In this document: piece by piece, positions 61,646 to 64,000 of the stretch
Layout: each line of letters opens with the position of its first letter
Numbering within the stretch: the stretch's first letter is position 1
Assembly: GCF_000211815.1 (NCBI RefSeq)
Contig: NZ_GL890930.1
Location: forward strand, 204,860 to 268,859
Direction of reading: 5' to 3'
DNA: 64,000 nucleotides
DNA from: Moorena producens 3L
GTDB lineage: Bacteria; Cyanobacteriota; Cyanobacteriia; Cyanobacteriales; Coleofasciculaceae
Made by a program: the position numbers and the translations under genes
The notes under the pieces: generated by a model
Told to the model about the DNA's origin: nothing
The model's input: only the letters and a program-made list of their open reading frames with translations
Database searches by the model: none

Positions 61646-61689
61646 TAAAAAAACTCGGTATTCTTTACCCCTGTTAGCAGATACCGAGT
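61646..61689 (-). terminator. Rho-independent terminator of the ABC exporter transcript
   Basis: In gene sense ACTCGGTAT and ATACCGAGT form a 9-bp perfect stem with a 19-nt loop, followed by TTTTTTT. It lies about 420 bp past the stop of the ABC exporter gene and beyond the capped heptamer element, so it would end a transcript carrying that element. Confidence 0.7.
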
Positions 61690-61754
61690 TCCGTGTTACC
61701 TAAAAGGTTTAATTTTATGTTCACATCTCAAATGGAAATGTTATAGCATTAGCT

Positions 61755-62105
61755 AGGGAGTAGGGAGTAGGGAGTAGGGAGTAGGGAGTAGGGAGTAGGG
61801 AAGTCAGAAGGTAAGCATTCAGCAGTCAGCAGTCAGCAGTCAGCGGTCAGCTTATTTTATTCAAAAGCACCGATTGCGCTACTTGAGGTGCTGCGCGAAC
61901 AGTACCGTGGCACAGGCTAGAAGCCTGTGACCCATAAGCTAATAGCTGATAGCTGATAGCTGATAGCTGATAGCTGATAGCTGATAGCTGATAGCTGATA
62001 GCTGATAGCTGATAGCTGATAGCTGATAGCTGATAGCTGATAGCTGATAGCTGATAGCTGATAGCTGATAGCTGATAGCTGATAGCTGATAGCTCACTGC
62101 TTACC
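61755..62105. repeat. GTAGGGA array and large capped heptamer element
   Basis: 61755-61800 is GGAGTAG heptamers. 61811-62105 is the largest capped element: GAAGGTAAGCATTCAGC with AGCAGTC units, an inner TATTCAAAAGCACCG linker and GTGGCACAGGCTAGAAGCCTGTG palindrome, then about 23 copies of TAGCTGA, ending TCACTGCTTACCTTC. The outer 11-12 bp are inverted repeats. It lies 6 bp from the stop of the ABC gene. Confidence 0.9.
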
Positions 62106-62111
62106 TTCAAG

Positions 62112-63929
62112 TTAGCGATAATTTTTAGCCTGAGTTTCAAACAAATGGGCATAAGTACCATCTAACTGCATCAGTTCCCCATGGGTACCGCTTTCTACAA
62201 TTGAACCTTGGTCCATCACATAGATTCGGTCAGCCATTTTTACAGTAGATAAGCGATGGGTGATCAGAATAGCAGCTTGATCTTCGATCAGTTCGCGGAA
62301 TTTCATAAACACCTCGTATTCTGCCTTAGGATCCATAGCAGAGGTAGGCTCATCTAATACAATAACCTGAGAGTCTCGTAGAAAAGCTCGTGCTAAGGCT
62401 ATTTTCTGCCATTGACCAATACTAAGTTCTTCCCCTTGGTCAAATAATTTCCCCAGCATGGTATTATACCCTTGGGGTAAACTAGTGATAACGTCATCAG
62501 CACCAGAACGACGAGCAGCATCAATAATAGTTTCGTGATCTCGTGGCAAATCAATGTCCGCTAACCAGATATTTTCCTTAGCCGTAAAATTATATTTAGC
62601 GTAGTCTTGGAAAATCACACTGATTTGGCGGCGTAAGTCAGCTATTTTAAAATTGCGGATATCAATCCCATCAATGGTGATGCTGCCAGCGGTTGGATCG
62701 TACAAACGACACAAGAGTTTAATTAAGGTTGTTTTACCGGAACCGTTTTCTCCTACTAGGGCGATAGTTTCCCCTGGTCGCACTGTAAGGTTAATGTTTT
62801 TAAGTGCCTTACGAGTTGTAGTACCGTATTGGAAACTAACATGATCGAAAACAATACCACGGCTCATGGAGTGGGGAATTGGTTTGGGATAAGTTGGTTC
62901 AACAACGTTAGGTTTTAGATCCAGAAATTCGTAGAGGTTAGCTAAGAATAAATTATCTTCATAAAGACCAGATATACTAGTTAGTAACGCTCGAATATTA
63001 TTTTGTCCCCGCTGCAACGCTTGGTGATACAGCACTAAATCTCCTAAGCGCAAATCTCCATGGACAGTTTGATAGACAATAAAGCCATAGACAGAAAAGA
63101 TTAACATTCCTGCAACGGCTTGAGCACAAAAGTTAGCAAAGGATCGTCCAGTAGCAATGGCTACTTTTTCTTTATAAAGTTGCTCTCGGATGCGACGATA
63201 CCAGTCAGTAAAGAAAACCCCTAAATCAAACAAGCGAATTTCTTTAGCAAACTGGTCTGAGGTTAGCATATAACCCAAATACATGGATTGCCGTTCCATG
63301 GGTGTTTTTTTGCGCTGCCAACGATAGATAACCCGAGAGTATTTTAGCCGCACCACCATCGCGGGCATGGCAGCAATAAATAAAATCCCAGCAATTCCCC
63401 AATGGAGGGAGAGTAATAAACTCACCATCGCCAACAAGGAAATACTATTTTGAGCTATCTGTGTGAGACGATTTAGGACTCGGGGCGGTCGGTAGGGCGC
63501 TTCTTGTTGAGCTCTTTGTAACGTATCGTAGTATCGGGCATTTTCGTAGTACTCCAAGTCAGCTTCTAGGGATTTATCATGAATAATCCCTTGCATGTAG
63601 TCAGTCACTCGCTGAGAATGAGCAGTATTGACTACTTCAGCTAAGGAGTTGCAAAGAGTAGTGACAAGTGTAACTGTACCGGCTAAGATTAGGAAAAGTA
63701 AAACATCACGAAAGACGGCTTGTTTATCAGCAGTAATGAATCCGTCAGTTACTGTATCAATTATTAGTTTGGTAAGATAAATTGATAGTAGAGGTAATAT
63801 CCCCTGAACCAGCAAAAGTCCTACGCGAGCTCCTGTCCAAAAGGGACTGCTTTGCCAGACTAGACGCAGTGCAGGCAAAAGGCGTAATGTTTGCTGGATT
63901 TTTGTTCTTAAGGTTTTGCCTGCTCCCAT
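62112..63929 (-). CDS. ABC exporter, membrane and ATPase domains fused
   Basis: A 605-residue half-transporter. Residues 1-330 hold about six helices of an ABC exporter membrane domain. The ATPase has Walker A GENGSGKTT (393-401), Q-loop VIFQDY, signature ELSIGQWQK (501-509, Ser-Ile-Gly instead of Ser-Gly-Gly), Walker B QVIVLDEP (521-528), and the H-loop LITHRL. The IGQWQ form of the signature is seen in transporters for peptides or lantibiotics, as I recall. There is no peptidase domain. It would form a homodimer exporting a hydrophobic or peptide substrate. The gene is 1.1 kb from the HPr-kinase-like gene on the same strand. Its start is at the window edge; ATG at 63929. Confidence 0.88.
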   Translation of the reverse strand: MGAGKTLRTKIQQTLRLLPALRLVWQSSPFWTGARVGLLLVQGILPLLSIYLTKLIIDTVTDGFITADKQAVFRDVLLFLILAGTVTLVTTLCNSLAEVVNTAHSQRVTDYMQGIIHDKSLEADLEYYENARYYDTLQRAQQEAPYRPPRVLNRLTQIAQNSISLLAMVSLLLSLHWGIAGILFIAAMPAMVVRLKYSRVIYRWQRKKTPMERQSMYLGYMLTSDQFAKEIRLFDLGVFFTDWYRRIREQLYKEKVAIATGRSFANFCAQAVAGMLIFSVYGFIVYQTVHGDLRLGDLVLYHQALQRGQNNIRALLTSISGLYEDNLFLANLYEFLDLKPNVVEPTYPKPIPHSMSRGIVFDHVSFQYGTTTRKALKNINLTVRPGETIALVGENGSGKTTLIKLLCRLYDPTAGSITIDGIDIRNFKIADLRRQISVIFQDYAKYNFTAKENIWLADIDLPRDHETIIDAARRSGADDVITSLPQGYNTMLGKLFDQGEELSIGQWQKIALARAFLRDSQVIVLDEPTSAMDPKAEYEVFMKFRELIEDQAAILITHRLSTVKMADRIYVMDQGSIVESGTHGELMQLDGTYAHLFETQAKNYR

Positions 63930-63944
63930 TTTTTGTGTTAAGGT

Positions 63945-64000
63945 TTAGTTGGTTAAAGGTTGAAGGTTAGTTGGTTAAAGGTTGAAGGTTAGTTGGTTAA
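63945..64000. repeat. GGTTGAA / GTTAGTTG tandem repeat, runs off the right edge
   Basis: AAAGGTTGAAGGTTAGTTGG units of 22 bp continue beyond the window. The words match the recJ minisatellite (GGTTGAAGGTTAG). Confidence 0.85.

Noticed and set aside
61920..62095. Long run of TAGCTGA units resembling a CRISPR array
   Set aside because: Units are 7 bp in direct contact with no spacers; it is a heptamer array, and no cas genes are present.

Overview
The window looks like the chromosome of a large-genome filamentous cyanobacterium, perhaps of the Moorena/Lyngbya type (organism name is inference). The signs are many HIP1 octamers (GCGATCGC), abundant tandem 7-bp repeats of the cyanobacterial STRR type, and cyanobacteria-like versions of ferredoxin-sulfite reductase, a group-2 sigma factor, a ClpS-DUF2103 pair, CobO and phytochrome-style histidine kinases. 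No rRNA, tRNA or CRISPR array was recognised. Genes are mostly single units separated by repeat-filled intergenic DNA.

Region by region. 1-8.3 kb: a small conserved ORF, a chloramphenicol-acetyltransferase-fold protein, a 1365-residue NACHT + HEAT + metallophosphoesterase fusion, and a TnpB gene with a likely guide-RNA end. 8.3-13.7 kb: an iron/sulfate-type ABC ATPase, a DUF4231 (SLATT-like) membrane protein, NAD kinase, and a nest of small mobile repeats. 13.7-24.3 kb: a DM13 protein, a complete IS5-like element, coaE, sir, an outer-membrane barrel protein, a repeat-invaded recJ, and a PD-(D/E)XK-like protein. 24.5-31.3 kb: Uma2 fragments and one intact Uma2 gene, a DUF29-like gene, an RHH/HTH divergent pair, and an acyltransferase. 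31.4-39.2 kb: a secreted protein, sigma factor, ferredoxin, cobO, an EamA transporter, and a MalK/UgpC-type ATPase. 39.2-44.5 kb: two tandemly duplicated membrane NACHT genes. 44.5-50.6 kb: a small exported protein, a TPR protein, a response-regulator/kinase hybrid, clpS-DUF2103, and moaE. 51-58.5 kb: a three-gene sensor kinase / response regulator / hybrid kinase cassette. 58.8-64 kb: exonuclease III, an HPr-kinase-like protein and an ABC exporter, possibly the edge of a RiPP cluster.

Most notable: (1) three NACHT (STAND) NTPases of two architectures, good candidates for NLR-like defence proteins; (2) a family of palindromic elements whose ends read GTAAGCATTCAGC and which enclose heptamer arrays, repeatedly sitting a few bases after stop codons, one copy being flanked by an 8-bp direct repeat; (3) dispersed repeats that have entered the reading frames of recJ, coaE and an HPr-kinase-like gene without breaking them; (4) a 69-bp miniature element whose ends and 3-bp target duplication match the resident IS5-like element.

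All family assignments come from reading motifs; no database search was run.
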